This document shows, in pieces, positions 10,861 through 22,073 of a stretch of 64,000 bases of DNA. A program made the translations under genes and the position numbers. The notes beneath the pieces were generated by a model. That model was not told the DNA's origin. It saw only the letters and a program-made list of their open reading frames with translations, and ran no database searches. This DNA comes from Macrotis lagotis (taxonomy: Eukaryota > Chordata > Mammalia > Peramelemorphia > Peramelidae). Numbering within the stretch: the stretch's first letter is position 1; every line of letters begins with the position of its first letter. The stretch is from positions 658,391,848-658,455,847 of the forward strand of contig NC_133666.1 in the NCBI RefSeq assembly GCF_037893015.1, given 5' to 3'.

Positions 10861-11387
10861 TCTCTATAATTTCTCAGTGCAACCTAATATGTAGCTTTTT
10901 TTTTTTTGCTGTTATATCATACTGCTGACTAGTTTTGAAAATTATACAGGGTCAGGGGCAGAAGGGAGTGTGGTGGATAGTGAGCACTGGCCCTGGAGAA
11001 CCTGAATTTAAATCTGCAGTAAGATCCTTGGCAGTTACTAGCTGTGTGATTTTGGGCAAGTCACTTAACCCTGTTGCCACTCTTGCCCAAAAAGAATTAT
11101 ACAGAGTCACATGGCCCATAAATATTAGATTTTCCAAAACTCTGAGGGCAGTCCTGCTTTCACTATGCTGTGCTATTCATTCTTATTTATTAAAGGTAGG
11201 TCCCCTAAGGATTTGGCAAGGCTAATTTTTATGTACACTCTGCATTTCCTTATATGAGATCATATTGCTTTTCCTGGTTGATTATAAGCTTCTTGTTCTG
11301 GGGCACTTGAAAAATAACAGTTTCATTAAAATATAAATTTCCAACCTGCCCTGGATTTCTGCCTAGGTAGGGGTGGAGAGCTCTTAC

Positions 11388-11540
11388 CTTTGAAGAAGAC
11401 AATCTTATGGTCACTGGTCCTCTCATAGACAGCATCCACACTATCCAGATGGAGTGGGAGACCCCTCCAGAAACGGTGGATCTGGGCAGGCTGTAGGGAA
11501 ACCAGGTGCCTGTCCCGGGTCAGCCTCCAAAAATACTTGC
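11388..11540 (-). CDS. MMP17: MMP17 exon 8: hemopexin blade 1-2
   Basis: This exon of 153 bases lies between acceptor tttcccag and donor GTAAGAGC. It reads GKYFWRLTRDRHLVSLQPAQ, then IHRFWRGLPLHLDSVDAVYE and RTSDHKIVFFK. That is blade 1 of the hemopexin propeller and the start of blade 2 (DAVYER), nearly identical to human MMP17; Ile replaces Met in AQIHRFW. Entry is phase 1, completing the Gly codon begun in exon 7, and exit is again after the first base of a Gly codon. The phases are therefore consistent through exons 7, 8 and 9. Confidence 0.96.
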
Positions 11541-11703
11541 CTGGGAAAGGAGAAAGGACATGGGTGTGGGTGAGCAAGGCTCATAATGGGCTCCTTCTTT
11601 CCCTTTTATCCTCCCATGGAGCCGGAATACTTAAGATAAATTAGAAAACTTCATAGATAAAACAGACTTTTAGAGACACTCTAATGTAAATCCTTACAGT
11701 AAG

Positions 11704-11940
11704 TAATTACAGTGGATTGAGCACTTGGCTTGGAGTCAGGAAGACTCATCTTCATGAGTTCAAATCTGGTCTCAGACACTAGCTGTGACACCCTGGGTAA
11801 AAGTCACTTAACCCTGCCGGCCTCAGTTTCCTCATCTGTCAAATGAGCTAGAGAAGGAAATGGCAACCACTTCAGTATGTCTGTCAAGAAATGGGATCAC
11901 AGAGTCAAACATGATTGAAATGATCTGACAAGAACAAGGA
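11704..11940 (+). mobile_element. MAR1-type SINE
   Basis: Head GGAGTCAGGAAGACTCATCT, core CCTCAGTTTCCTCATCTGTC, then the RTE-like tail GAGAAGGAAATGGCAACCAC ... GGGATCACAGAGTCAAACAT. Confidence 0.85.
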
Positions 11941-12554
11941 TAAACTGGAGGCAACTTAAATGTGTTTGAAGGAGTATTAATATATATGTTGAAGTCCCTA
12001 AATATAAGTGCAAGAGCCGGGAAGAGAATAAGAGGGTGGATGAAACAGTTACTGAACTCTTGAGGAAAGAAGAGGAGTAGGTGGTAGATAAAGGCTCCTG
12101 GAATTTTCCATTATATTCTCTAGCACCTTGTTTCTCTGAGATTTTAGACTCTTCATCTACAAAGTGAGGGTGGAGCAGGTGATTTCTACAGACCCTTCCA
12201 GCACTTTTTTTCTTTGTTTCTCCTTTCTCAAGTACTTTGCACCCTCATTTCCATCTCTGGGTTTCCTTTCAGGTCCCAGCTCACATCCTATTTCTACAGC
12301 AGGAGTAGGGAATGTCCTGTGGAAGCTCTCTGTGAAGTCATTTGGTCTGGCACTACCATAGCTACCACAGGCAGGACTTGAAATTCCATAAATCTTGGAG
12401 CTTTTTAGGGGGTGAATTAATTCAATGTTTGACCAAATACAGCAGGTTAATTTTGAAGTTGATACTTTTTCATAGCCTGCAAATAATGTTATAAATATCC
12501 AAATGGCCTTTGGCAAAAAAAATGTTCCTCAGTTCTGTTCTACAGGAAACCTCT

Positions 12555-12760
12555 TCTGGTCTTCCTTAATTCAAATGCCTTCCCTCTGCAGATACAGTCC
12601 AATCTATCTTCTATGGATCTTACTTGTATAAAGCTGTTTGCTTGTTGTCTCACCCATTAGACTGTGCTCTCCTCTAGAGAAGACACTTGTCTCTGATTCT
12701 CCAAAACTTAATACAATGTCTGTCGAATGGTTGACACTTAATAAATCCTAGATGCCTTGA
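12555..12760 (+). mobile_element. L2 LINE 3' end
   Basis: CTCACCCATTAGACTGTGCT and ACAATGTCTGTCGAATGG ... CTTAATAAATCC follow the L2 3' end. Confidence 0.6.
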
Positions 12761-12764
12761 TGAT

Positions 12765-12900
12765 ACAGGTAAGAGGACCGAGGCGCAGAGAGGTTAAGTC
12801 ACTTGTTCAGTCATAGTGCTAGTAAATATCTAAGGCAGAATTCAAATCAAAATCTTCCTGACTCTCATTCCAGTGCTCCCTCCTCCATGCCAACAATGCT
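12765..12900 (-). mobile_element. CORE-SINE fragment
   Basis: GAGGTTAAGTCACTTGTTCA and AAAATCTTCCTGACTCTCAT in reverse orientation. Confidence 0.5.
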
Positions 12901-13199
12901 GCCAGGAAAAGAAGAAAGGCCCTAGGTGGCCAGTTGAAGTCAGTTCTGGGTAAGTTATTATTATATTATAGGAGTATAGAAATAACAAACACTCAGTCTA
13001 ATAAACAATTTTTGAGCACTGGAAATACAAAGTGACAGAATCAGCCAAGAATAGGAAGTGATGGGGTCTGATGGTTTCCTAGCAGTGGAAAATGATCATT
13101 CATGCATGCAAACACATGAACCAGAAATACATACATCCTTAAAAACCTATACTCTTAACCACATCTATTCATAGTTTGTCACATCATAAGAGAAAATCA

Positions 13200-13570
13200 T
13201 GTGACATTTTGAGGCTTGCGAAGCATCTTACAAATATTTCATTTGATTTCTGCAACATACCTGTTAGGTAGGTACTATTATCAACTTCATTTTTCAAATG
13301 GGGAAACTGAGGCTGAGAAAGGGGGAATGACTTGACTAAGCTTGGAAATTTTTTTCAATGCAATGGGGTTAAGTGGCTTGCCCAAGGCTACACGGCTAGG
13401 TAATTATTAAGTGTCTGAGGTTGGATTTGAACCCAGGTACTCCTGACTCCAAGGCCATTGCTCTAGTCACTGTGCCACCTAGCTGCCCCATGCTTGGAAA
13501 TTTTTGAAGCAGGATTCAAACTCAGGTCTTCCTGACTCAAAGTCCCATTCACTATCTATTATGATACATG
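13200..13570 (-). mobile_element. CORE-SINE (MIR type) interrupted by a SINE
   Basis: TTTGAGGCTTGCGAAGCATC, GGGAAACTGAGGCTGAG and, after the insertion, AGGATTCAAACTCAGGTCTT. Confidence 0.65.
13354..13491 (-). mobile_element. WSINE-like SINE
   Basis: Near full length, flanked by the exact 14-base repeat GCTTGGAAATTTTT (13340-13353 and 13492-13505). Confidence 0.95.
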
Positions 13571-13809
13571 ACTGCCAATGGCACAGAAATACCCAGACAT
13601 TGATGTAGTCACATATATGAGTATGATACCTTACTGTCCATCTTCATTAATTTATTGTCTCCCTCAGAAAGCTTCTCCCAAGTATCCTCACCCCTGTATT
13701 TCCAATCCCATTCTGGACTCTGATAGAGCCGAGGACAATTTGTATCTTATGTCCCTGGTCCTTGGTTTCCCCCCATCTTCCAATTGATGCCCACTCCCCC
13801 TGCTGCTAC

Positions 13810-13892
13810 CTTTGAAGAAGAAGGCCTCCCCTCGGATCTGGGCCACAGCATCGAAGTTAGCATTGCACCGATGGGGTACGTCCTTCCTTAGC
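13810..13892 (-). CDS. MMP17: MMP17 exon 7: linker end and start of hemopexin domain
   Basis: This short exon of 83 bases begins after acceptor cttcacag and ends at donor GTAGCAGC. It encodes the end of the hinge (LRKDVPHRC) and the first hemopexin strand (NANFDAVAQIRGEAFFFK). The Cys of PHRC is the first of the propeller-closing disulfide pair. Human MMP17 has STHFDAVAQIRGEAFFFK here. The one-base entry completes the Pro codon that exon 6 leaves as CC, which confirms both splice sites. It is too short to stand out as an open frame and was found by matching the family and the phases. Confidence 0.95.
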
Positions 13893-14164
13893 CTGTGAAG
13901 AGATTCCAGCCCCTAACTGATCAGATGAAATCTTTCTCAGAGATGCTAGCCCCCACTCCCTCCACCCTGGATAATTCAAAATACCAGAATACCCCCCAAA
14001 TCTGGCTAATTCTTAAAACTTAGGGATCATTTAATTCAACACTGATAAAAGTAATCACAACCCAAAACTGTGAGTAATATAAAAAACACCAAGGGACATT
14101 CTAAAATGGCAGGGAACCCAACAGTAATTTCTCCTAGGTTCTAGGTTCCATGATGTGAATTTTC

Positions 14165-14328
14165 TTTTTTTTTTTTTAAGGTTTTTGCAAGGCAAATGGG
14201 GTTAAGTGGCTTGCCCAAGGCCACACAGCTAGGTAATTATTAAGTGTCTGAGACCAGATTTGAACCCAGATACTCCTGACTCCAGGGCCAGTGCTTTATC
14301 CACTGTGCCACCTAGCCGCCCCCCCCCC
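14165..14328 (-). mobile_element. WSINE-like SINE with C-expanded head
   Basis: Flanked by CCATGATGTGAATTTTC (14148-14164) and CCATGATATGAATTTTC (14329-14345). The head ends in a run of C longer than usual (GCCGCC followed by about ten C). Confidence 0.93.
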
Positions 14329-15179
14329 CCATGATATGAATTTTCAAAAAGTTTGATTTGTCTTTCTAAATATATTTTGCTTAGTCAATTATTAATATGG
14401 ACCTGCCTTTTCTGAGCCTATACTCATTGACTTAAAAAAGTGAAGAAGTGCTTGGCACAGTGTCTGGCAAATTGTAGACATTTAATACATATTTATTGAT
14501 TGAAAGGAAGAGGTGTTGAAAGTCTGATTAAGGGTAAATGTCTGAATTTTTAAAAAGAGGGGGAAATGGGAGTAAGATCTATAAGGTATAGACTAGTGGG
14601 CTGAATTTTGATTCTGGTAAAATTCTTGTACATATATATTATTAAAGGAATGATTATTGAATATCTAAAAAAGGAATAAGCAATTGCAAAAAAGTCTTTT
14701 TCAAGCACTAGGCTATGTTAAACTAACTTGACTTCCTTTCTTAGCAGAGTTGTTGAAATGGTAGATCAGAGGAATGCTTTAGATGTAGCCTGGATTTTAG
14801 CTAAGCATTTGATAAAGAATTTTCTGCTATTCATGTAGACATTAATGAAAGACTGTCAGTTTGAGAATCGGTCTCCAGTAGAGGGCCCCAGGAATCTATG
14901 CTTGGGCCTGCACTTTAATAGTTTTATTGACTAGTTTGATAAAGTCACATTGCTTGCTCCTCACATTTGTAGATTATACAAAGTTGAGAGGCATAGCTAA
15001 AATGTTGGATGATAGAGACAGGATTCAAAAAAGATTCTGACTACAAAATTTGACTTAATCTAATAAGATGAAATTTAATAGATATCTGGGTGCTTGGTTT
15101 CGAAAAGTTAACAATCATAAGACTATCTAGTGGTTCGGTGGAAGAATAATGACTTTGGAGTCAAAGGACTTGGATCAAA

Positions 15180-15430
15180 GGCAGCAAGCTACGGCAGTGG
15201 AGAAAGTACTGAATCTGGAGTCAGGGAGATCTGAGTTCAAATCTTGCCTCAGAGATTTACTATCTGTGAGACTCTAAATAAGTCATTTAATCACTGCTTG
15301 CCTCCTTAACTATCAAATGAGGACAATAATAGCACCTGTTTGCCAAAGTTTTTGTGAGGATCAAATGAGATCACATTTGTTCAGTACTTGGTATAGTGCC
15401 TGACCATCAGCTTTAAAAATGCTTTTGTTT
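15180..15430 (+). mobile_element. CORE-SINE (MIR type)
   Basis: AAAGTACTGAATCTGGAGTC, CTATCAAATGAGGACAATAA, TTTGTGAGGATCAAATGAGA and GGTATAGTGCCTGACCAT in order. Confidence 0.7.
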
Positions 15431-15564
15431 GGGGCAGCTAGCATTGGCCCTGGAGTCAGGAGGACCTGAGTTCAAATCCGGCCTCAGAGACTTAACAATG
15501 ACTGAGCTGTGTGACCTTGGGCAAGTCACTTAACCCCACTGCCTTGAAAAAATCCAAAAAAGAA
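15431..15564 (+). mobile_element. WSINE-like SINE with deleted A-box region
   Basis: Flanked by the exact repeat AAAAATGCTTTTGTTT (15415-15430 and 15565-15580). The head jumps from GGGGCAGCTAG to CATTGGCCCTGG, losing about 20 bases that include the A-box. Confidence 0.93.
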
Positions 15565-16365
15565 AAAAATGCTTTTGTTTTTCAAAAGTCCTACCTTGTT
15601 AGCTGTGTGACCTTGCCTAAGCACATCCTTCCTGGGCCTCACTTTCTTCATTGGCAAATGAATTGAACTATGGATCTGAGGTCTTGATCAGTTTTAAAGT
15701 TATTATTCTATTCAAGATGGAGGAAAAGTGATTGAGACAGTAGTTTGTCTGACGAAGATCTGAGTGTTTTAGTGGACCACAAGCTGAACATGAGTTGAAA
15801 TTCTGATATGGCAGTCAAAAAGTCAGTGTCAGCTTAAATTGCAAAGAGACACAGAATCCAGGAGAAGGGACTTCTACTTTTTCTAGACTTTGTCCTAGCC
15901 AGACCCCAATAGCAATATTTGGTTCGATTCTGCATTTCAAGAAGGCCATGGTAAGGCAGAGAACATGCAGGAAAGGGCAACGTAACTAGGATGGCAAAGG
16001 GCTTGGAATCCGTGTTGTATGAGAGTCACTGGAAGGATTTGGGGGTTGTTTAATCTGGAGAAGAGGAGGTTCACTGGGGACCGAATTGCAATCTTCAAGT
16101 ACCTTATCCTATGGAAAAGGGAATAGACTTGATTTGTTCATCGAAGAGGTAGAACAAGTTACTTAGAGAGCAGAGAATTTCAGTTTATCTTTAGGGAGAA
16201 AACCCTACAATTATAGTCAGTCAATCAACTACAATGAGTCTTCAATGAGCACCTACTCAGGAGCTCTGAGTCCCTGTTAAGTGTTAGGAATGAAAAAAAA
16301 AATTTATTAAGCTCCTACAATGTGTCAGACAGCTAACCCAAAGAGGGCTGGACTGCTTTGGGCAG

Positions 16366-16515
16366 TTTAAAAAAAATTTTTTTTTGCGAGGCAATGGGGT
16401 TAAGTGGCTTGCCCAAGGCCACACAGCTAGGTAATTATTAAGTTTCTGAGGCCGGATTTGAACTCAGGTACTCCTGACTCCAGGGCCGGTGTTCTATCCA
16501 CTGTGCCGCCTAGCC
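16366..16515 (-). mobile_element. WSINE-like SINE
   Basis: Near full-length reverse copy with TTTGCGAGGCAATGGGG at its tail side. Confidence 0.88.
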
Positions 16516-16857
16516 AACCCAAGAGTAAAATTCTTGACAAAGAAAAGAATAAAATTATGAAGACAAAAAGGGAAATACTCCAATAAGGAGGGAACAAAAG
16601 GAAGTTGTCAGAGAAAACCCATGTACAGACAAGGGAACTCAATCAAGTGATTCAGATTTTTAAAAGATATAGTTGCAGATGCTACCACATTGAACCTACA
16701 GTGTCTCCTTGTCTCCCTCAGTCCAATCATCTGCAGCCATGACCAGGCTCCCTGAGCACTTTGCTAACATTATCAATATAATAAAACCCTGGGAGGATAC
16801 AATTTGCAGGAGTTTGGAGAAAAAGTTCCAGAGACAACAATTGTAATGTACAATTTA

Positions 16858-16970
16858 AATCACATTGCTCACTGGGTGGTAGGAAAATGTGGAACTCAAA
16901 AGTCCACAAAAAGGATGAATGTTGAAAACTATCTTTGCATGTCATTGGAAAAAAAAATAAAATAATGTAA
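16858..16970 (+). mobile_element. L1 3' end remnant
   Basis: GGAAAATGTGGAACTCAAAA, GATGAATGTTGAAAACTATC, CATGTCATTGG plus A-tail, as at 56930 and 57115. Confidence 0.6.
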
Positions 16971-17240
16971 CAAAAAAAGTTCTGGAGGCTGAAGGAAATT
17001 TGCAAATGAAAAATTCATCCTTAAAATTCACTCCACTGTCTTGTTCATGGCAAATGCTGGACTCCACATACCTGTTTTCTGACTTTCTCTTTGTATTACT
17101 AAGGCTGATGGGATAGATGGAAAGCATGTGGTCTTTGGCCAGGTGAAAAAGAGGTATCACCAGGATGGGAATAATGTCATGCTTTGAATTTGGGGATGGC
17201 AAATCTGCCACTGCTGACTGTGAATAATTCTCATAAGAGG

Positions 17241-17244
<4 letters not shown>

Positions 17245-17278
<34 letters not shown>

Positions 17279-17289
17279 CGTGTGTGTGT
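17245..17289. repeat. (TG)n microsatellite
   Basis: About 22 units with one TATGCG break, in MMP17 intron 6. Confidence 0.95.
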
Positions 17290-17504
17290 AAGAGACACCA
17301 AAACATGAAGAAAGCAATGTGCCTCCACATATACTGTAATCATATACTGTAATCTTTGTTCTTTCTCATTTGCTTAAATTTCCTTTGAATTTTATTTTTC
17401 TTTTCATCAATAAGTCTGACTAGACTTCAGAATTAAGTAGATGATTATGAAATAAAAGCATATATCTATATGTGTGTATATTTATCTATATCTCTTTTAC
17501 TGAA

Positions 17505-17882
17505 ACCAGGACAATTCATCTTCCTGAATTAAAATTCAGATGCTGACTAGCTGGATGACTCAATGCACTTAACCTTGTTTGTCTCAGTTTTTTTCATCTG
17601 TAAAATTAACTGGACAAGGAAACAGCAAATCACTCTAGTATCTTGGTCAAGAATATCTCAAATGGGGGCAGCTAGGTGGCGCAGTGGATAAAGCACCTGG
17701 AGTCAGGAGTACCTGGGTTCAAATCTGGTCTCAGACACTTAATAACTACCTAGCTGTGTGGCCTTGGGCAAGCCACTTAACCCCATTTGCCTTGCAAAAA
17801 CCTAAAAAAAAAAATTAAAAAAAAAAAGAATATCTCAAATGGGGTCACCAAGAGTTAGACTTGAGTAAAAGACAACAACAAA
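17505..17882 (+). mobile_element. MAR1-type SINE with nested SINE
   Basis: GTTTGTCTCAGTTTTTTTCA, CAAGGAAACAGCAAATCACT and, after the insertion, GGGGTCACCAAGAGTTAGAC. Confidence 0.75.
17665..17825 (+). mobile_element. WSINE-like SINE nested in MAR1
   Basis: Full-length copy flanked by AAGAATATCTCAAATGGG (17649-17666; 17826-17843). The first GGGs are shared with its own head, so the 5' border is ambiguous by about 4 bases. Confidence 0.95.
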
Positions 17883-18139
17883 ATATGTATAAAACCCATT
17901 TCCTGAAATGAGAGAAAAGGCTGAGTTGTTCAATTCGTGCTTTGCTTTCTCAAGAAGAGTGATATTTGTACAGGAAGAGACCAAATCAAAGTGGCCTACA
18001 AGGAGTTGATACTCAAGATAATTAAGGGGATAATGAACAGATCTCCTACAATTTTTGTGGAAAACATGGCAAGCTTGTGGACAAGAAAGTAATACAATTA
18101 AGATTCAGAACTGGTCAGATGGCTAGATTCAAAGTGTAG

Positions 18140-19040
18140 TTAATAATAATGTCAATGTGGTTGGAAATTTCCAGGGAGTGCCCCCCCCAAGGAGCTTCAC
18201 TGGGTTTCTGTGCTATTAAACATTTTCTATCTTGACCTACAGAAAGGCCTACTCCTCAAATTTGTATTTGACATAAAACCAGGAGGGACAGCCAATGCAT
18301 TGGATAATAGCGTTGGGATCCAAAAGAATCTTGACAGCACTGCGTTAAATCTCTTAAAATGAAATTCCAATAACATAAATGGAAAGACTTATTCTTGAAT
18401 TAAAAAATCAACCTCACAAGTACAGGCTGGGGGAGGTGTGATTAGACAGGATTTGGTCTTCAAAAGTCTTGGGTTTGTATTTTTTTTAAGTTTTAGTGTA
18501 CTATGAACTTAGTGAGTCAGCAATGTGATGTGGTGGCCAAAAAGTCACTTTGTTCTTAGGCTCATTACAGAGACACTTAGCTTCCAGGAATAAGGAGGAG
18601 ATTGTCCCTCTGTCCTCAGTACTGGAAAACACACAACTGGAATATGGAATTTTTTACTAAGCACTATAGCTTCAGAAGGACACACCGATTAGTGGGAAAG
18701 TGTCCAGAGGAGGAGGATAACCAGGACAGTGAAGGACACTGGATCCATGTCACAACGATGGACCTGGGGTTTTTGAGTATAGAAAGGTAAAGACGTAACA
18801 GAGATGTAACTGTTATCGTCAACGTATCTGAGAGGTTGGTATGTAGAAGGATTTGACTTGTCCTCTTTGGTCCAGGAGAAAAGAAGAAGGAAGGATGAAT
18901 AGATGATGCCAGGAGGTAAAGTTAGACTCAGTATTGGGAAAGACTTCCTCACCATTAGAGCTGACCCAAAGTGGAATAGGTGACCTGTTGGGGTGGTGGG
19001 TTTGCCCTCCTTGGAGGTCTGTAAGCAGAGGTTATGCTGA
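18140..19040 (+). mobile_element. CR1/L3 LINE 3' region
   Basis: A second CR1-clade remnant: AAGGCCTACTCCTCAAATTT, GGATCCAAAAGAATCTTGAC, ATTGGGAAAGACTTCCTCAC, ATTAGAGCTGACCCAAAGTG, CTCCTTGGAGGTCTGTAAGC. The last three are the most conserved part of this LINE 3' end. Confidence 0.65.
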
Positions 19041-19044
19041 CCAT

Positions 19045-19145
19045 GGCCCTGGAATGTATTTCCTCCTTACACCCCCTCTTTCTTTAACATCCATCTCAGT
19101 CACCATCTTCTACATGAAGCCTCCCAGCGCTCATGCCCTAATCTC
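19045..19145 (+). mobile_element. L2 LINE fragment
   Basis: CATCTCAGTCACCATCTTCT and nearby pyrimidine-rich text resemble L2 3' sequence; weak. Confidence 0.35.
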
Positions 19146-19159
19146 AAACTAGTCATTTT

Positions 19160-19380
19160 ATAGAATTTTAAGGTTTGCAAAATACAATACATATATATGT
19201 TGTCTCATTTTGGTCCTTGCAACCATCTCGGGGAGTAGGTGCCATTATTACCCCTCATTTTACAGATGAAGAAACTGAGGCTAAGTGTGCCTTGCTCAGG
19301 ATCACAAAGCAGTAAGCATCTAAGGGTAGATTTGAGCTTAGATCTTTCTGACTCCAGGTCTTCTGATATTCTATCGACCA
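19160..19380 (-). mobile_element. CORE-SINE (MIR type)
   Basis: TTTTAAGGTTTGCAAAATAC, TTTTACAGATGAAGAAACTG and AGATCTTTCTGACTCCAGG, reverse orientation. Confidence 0.65.
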
Positions 19381-19383
19381 TGC

Positions 19384-19384
<1 letters not shown>

Positions 19385-19429
<45 letters not shown>
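19385..19429. repeat. (TG)n microsatellite
   Basis: About 22 uninterrupted units. Confidence 0.97.
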
Positions 19430-19431
<2 letters not shown>

Positions 19432-20029
19432 TCATTTTATCTTTATGCTCTATATGTATTTATTTTTTACCTTATCTTCCTATATAAGCTCCTCACAAGT
19501 AGGGATTGTCTCATTTCTGTCACTATGTCTAATTAATTCATTGGTTGATTGATTGATTGATGAGCTCCTTTCAGCCAGACAGTAGATCTCAAAGGAAGGT
19601 CAGAGGAAAGAATACTATAGGAAGCCCCAGGGGCTAAAACAAATGGTGTAGGCATAAGGACAATTGATTGTCTATTGACCGATTCATTGATTCTTGATTG
19701 ATAATGGGGATTCCTTTCAGGTAAGAGTTGGACTAAATGCCTCCTTAAGTCTCTTCCAACCCAGATTCTCTGATTCTGTGCCTCTTCTTGGGGTAGAGGG
19801 TAGTAGAAGGGCACAGGTTTGTGCTGGGGGGTGGGGTCGAAACCAGCCAACCTGATGGAACACATTCCCTTCCAGCACTCCTCTGAGAGTAAGAACCTGC
19901 ATTCAGATATTGAGATAGTTGCTTAAGGGGCTGCTGTGATTCTGAAGGTTTGGTGGGGATGCACCCAGTAATCTGTGGTGTGAAGCTCTGCCCCAATGCC
20001 CCCCACTTCAGGGTGACCTGGTGGCTTAC

Positions 20030-20129
20030 GGTACAGTGGTGCGATTGTCAGGAAGCTCTGGGAGAAAGGGGTGGTCCTCAGCCTCAGTGACTTCAGGCTT
20101 GGCTGTTGGGGATACTGATTCCCGGACAC
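20030..20129 (-). CDS. MMP17: MMP17 exon 6: proline-rich hinge
   Basis: This exon of 100 bases lies between acceptor cttctgctaaag and donor GTAAGCCA. It encodes GVRESVSPTAKPEVTE, then AEDHPFLPELPDNRTTVP. This is the flexible hinge between catalytic and hemopexin domains. The start GVRESVSPTA and the PELPDNR block match human MMP17, while the middle is diverged and a few residues longer. The Asn-Arg-Thr triplet makes an N-glycosylation sequon (NRT); human has NRS at the same place. Entry and exit phases agree with exons 5 and 7. Confidence 0.92.
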
Positions 20130-20539
20130 CTTTAGCAGAAGATAAAGAGAGATGTGAGAAAATTTGCAGGAATCCCTACTCGTCTCCCTTATTTCAGTCA
20201 TCTCCTTCATCTTTTCCACTGGTCTCCCCCAAGGCCCTTTCTTCCCCAGACTCTCTGTCACTCAGGAAGAAAACTCTTTAGAAATCCCAGCAATGTTGAA
20301 AGAATAGAGCAGTGTAGAGGGCTGGGAGCCAGGACACCACTTATCACTCACTCATTTTAGGAATTTGGACAGGAACTCTAATCCTATTGCAGAAATCTCC
20401 GATATCAGTTGCTTTGAAAAATTATGGAACTTTCAACAATATGATAGAATAAACTTCATTCAGAAACACTGCTCAAAGCCACAATTCCTGTTTGAACCTG
20501 TGCTCTTCTCTGTAAAATAGAGTAATATTTGCCTTACTA

Positions 20540-21008
20540 GGAATTGTGAGGATGAAGTGAAACTATCCTTTACGTTCCCTCTCTGGAACATCTGTGGAAT
20601 CCATCCCCCCCTTCTCTACTGCAGCTGCATTAGCCTAATCCAGGGCCTCATTACCAGGGATCTGGATGACTACAATTACTTCCCCCTAAGACTTCCAACT
20701 ATCATTTTCTCCCCTTTCCAATCCATTCTCCTTCATGTCACTGCCACAATTATCTTTCTTACACATAGATCTATCTCAGCGCTATCCAATCTTACTGAAA
20801 AGTTTTTATTGAAACAATAGATGATATATTTTGATTTGTCATTTTAGTGAGAGCTCTGTGATAGCTCAGTTTCAATTTACTACATTTAGTAAACTCCCAG
20901 GTGGCCTGCATGCGGTCTGCAGCCACGTTTTGGACAGCCCTGATCTATCTGGCCAGTTCTCTTCTCTGCTCAAGACTCTTCAGTGGCTCCCTGGCTATTC
21001 ACCTCCGG
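20540..21008 (+). mobile_element. L2 LINE 3' part split by a hAT MITE
   Basis: CCAGGGCCTCATTACCAGGG, CTTTCCAATCCATTCTCCTT, TGCCACAATTATCTTTCTTA and, after the insertion, CAAGACTCTTCAGTGGCTCC follow the order of the L2 3' region. Confidence 0.75.
20777..20942. mobile_element. hAT MITE, 166 bp, with exact 8-bp TSD
   Basis: It begins CAGCGCTATCCAAT and ends TTTTGGACAGCCCTG, imperfect terminal inverted repeats of the hAT type (CAGGGCTGTCCAAA). ATCTATCT flanks it on both sides (20769-20776 and 20943-20950). The 8-base duplication is characteristic of hAT. No transposase is encoded. Confidence 0.9.
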
Positions 21009-21009
21009 A

Positions 21010-21150
21010 GAGGGAACTGAAGAACTCTGAGAGCAGATGGAAACGTATTTTTTCACTTTATTTTTCTTGCTTTGTTATTTTTGTAACATTTTGGAGGACT
21101 TCACATATATAATGGGTATCCTATTGTTTGCCTTCTTAATGGGCTAGAGA
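21010..21150 (+). mobile_element. L1 3' region fragment
   Basis: TTTTCACTTTATTTTTCTTG and GTAACATTTTGGAGGACTTC resemble the L1 3' untranslated part seen elsewhere in the window. Confidence 0.45.
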
Positions 21151-21521
21151 GAGAGAGAGAATTTGAACTAAAAAAATATTAAAAATTGTTGTTGAATAGT
21201 TTTTAGGACAGGTGCAACTCTGTGTCCCCATCTGGGGTTTTCTTGCTATATTTTCCCTGGTCCCTATGCCTGGACCACTTGTTTTAGCCCCTTGGGTTTC
21301 CTTAGTATTCTTTCCTCTGACCTTCCTTTGAGATCTACTATCTGGCTGAAAGGAGCTCATTAGGAAGTCTGAGCAATCCACTGTGATCTTTTGGTCCCAT
21401 ATCCTGTCTGATATCACTCCCTCTCTTCCCCTCAATCAGTCTGAATAGCTACGGAGCCTGCTCTGCGCTTCAGCCTCATCTGGGAGAAAGGGAAAGGGTC
21501 AGGACTGGGTGCCAAACTCAC

Positions 21522-21698
21522 CGTACAGTTGCCAGATGCGGACTTTGTCCTCATAGGGCAGGTCATATTTCAGGGGGTCTCCCACAGGACCCTGATAATA
21601 GGGTCTCATGATGGACTGTATGGCTGAGACATGGGTGAGTCCAATGGCATGACCAAACTCGTGGACAGCCACGGCAAAGAGATCTGTCCCATGAGCAT
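21522..21698 (-). CDS. MMP17: MMP17 exon 5: catalytic zinc site
   Basis: This exon of 177 bases (58 full codons plus split ends) follows acceptor gttttctcag and ends at donor GTGAGTTTGG. It reads [12 protein letters not shown], then [11 protein letters not shown], the HExxHxxGxxH motif whose three His bind the catalytic zinc and whose Glu is the general base. The Met-turn follows (SIMRPYY), then YQGPVGDP and [14 protein letters not shown], the end of the catalytic domain. Every catalytic residue is present. Relative to human, changes are conservative (Met to Thr in HGTDLF, Ser to Thr in LTH, Arg to Lys in PLKYD). The exon carries the core enzymatic function of the protein at the cell surface. 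Confidence 0.97.
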
Positions 21699-22073
21699 CT
21701 GAGAAAACATGAGAATATCTGTCAGCTCAGACCAGGTCAGGATGGGACTGAGGGGTCCCTGGTAGCCAGCTCATGTGCTGGAAAGGATTTTGGCTCAGGT
21801 TTTTGAATTATTTCTGGGTACAAATGCAAGAAATAGTCTCGGGGCTTAGCACTTTGGGACATTAAGAAAAACATTTAACAAATGTTTATTGATTGATTGA
21901 TTGAAGACACCCAGGGGACTCCCTGGGATGTATCTTCACCTTCTCTAGTTTGAGTCTCTATTGTCCAGAGAACACTAAAAAGCTCTGGTCCTGGAACCTA
22001 TGCAAGATTCCTTCTCCCATCAGTCCCAACCCAGACTCTGCCCATTATTGATCCCATCAATATCCCTACTTCC

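Larger units (their letters stand above)
14725..16190 (+). mobile_element. CR1/L3 LINE 3' region, interrupted
   Basis: Pieces at 14725-15115 and 15755-16190 carry CR1-clade 3' marks: ATTTGTAGATTATACAAAGT, GGATGGCAAAGGGCTTGG, TCTGGAGAAGAGGAGGTTCA, CAATCTTCAAGTACCTTATC. A CORE-SINE and a WSINE-like copy sit between them. No intact reading frame is left. Confidence 0.6.

Noticed and set aside
10935-11225. 96-codon plus frame as a small gene
   Set aside because: It overlaps SINE-derived sequence in MMP17 intron 8 (GGAGAACCTGAATTTAAATC, TTGGGCAAGTCACTTAACC).
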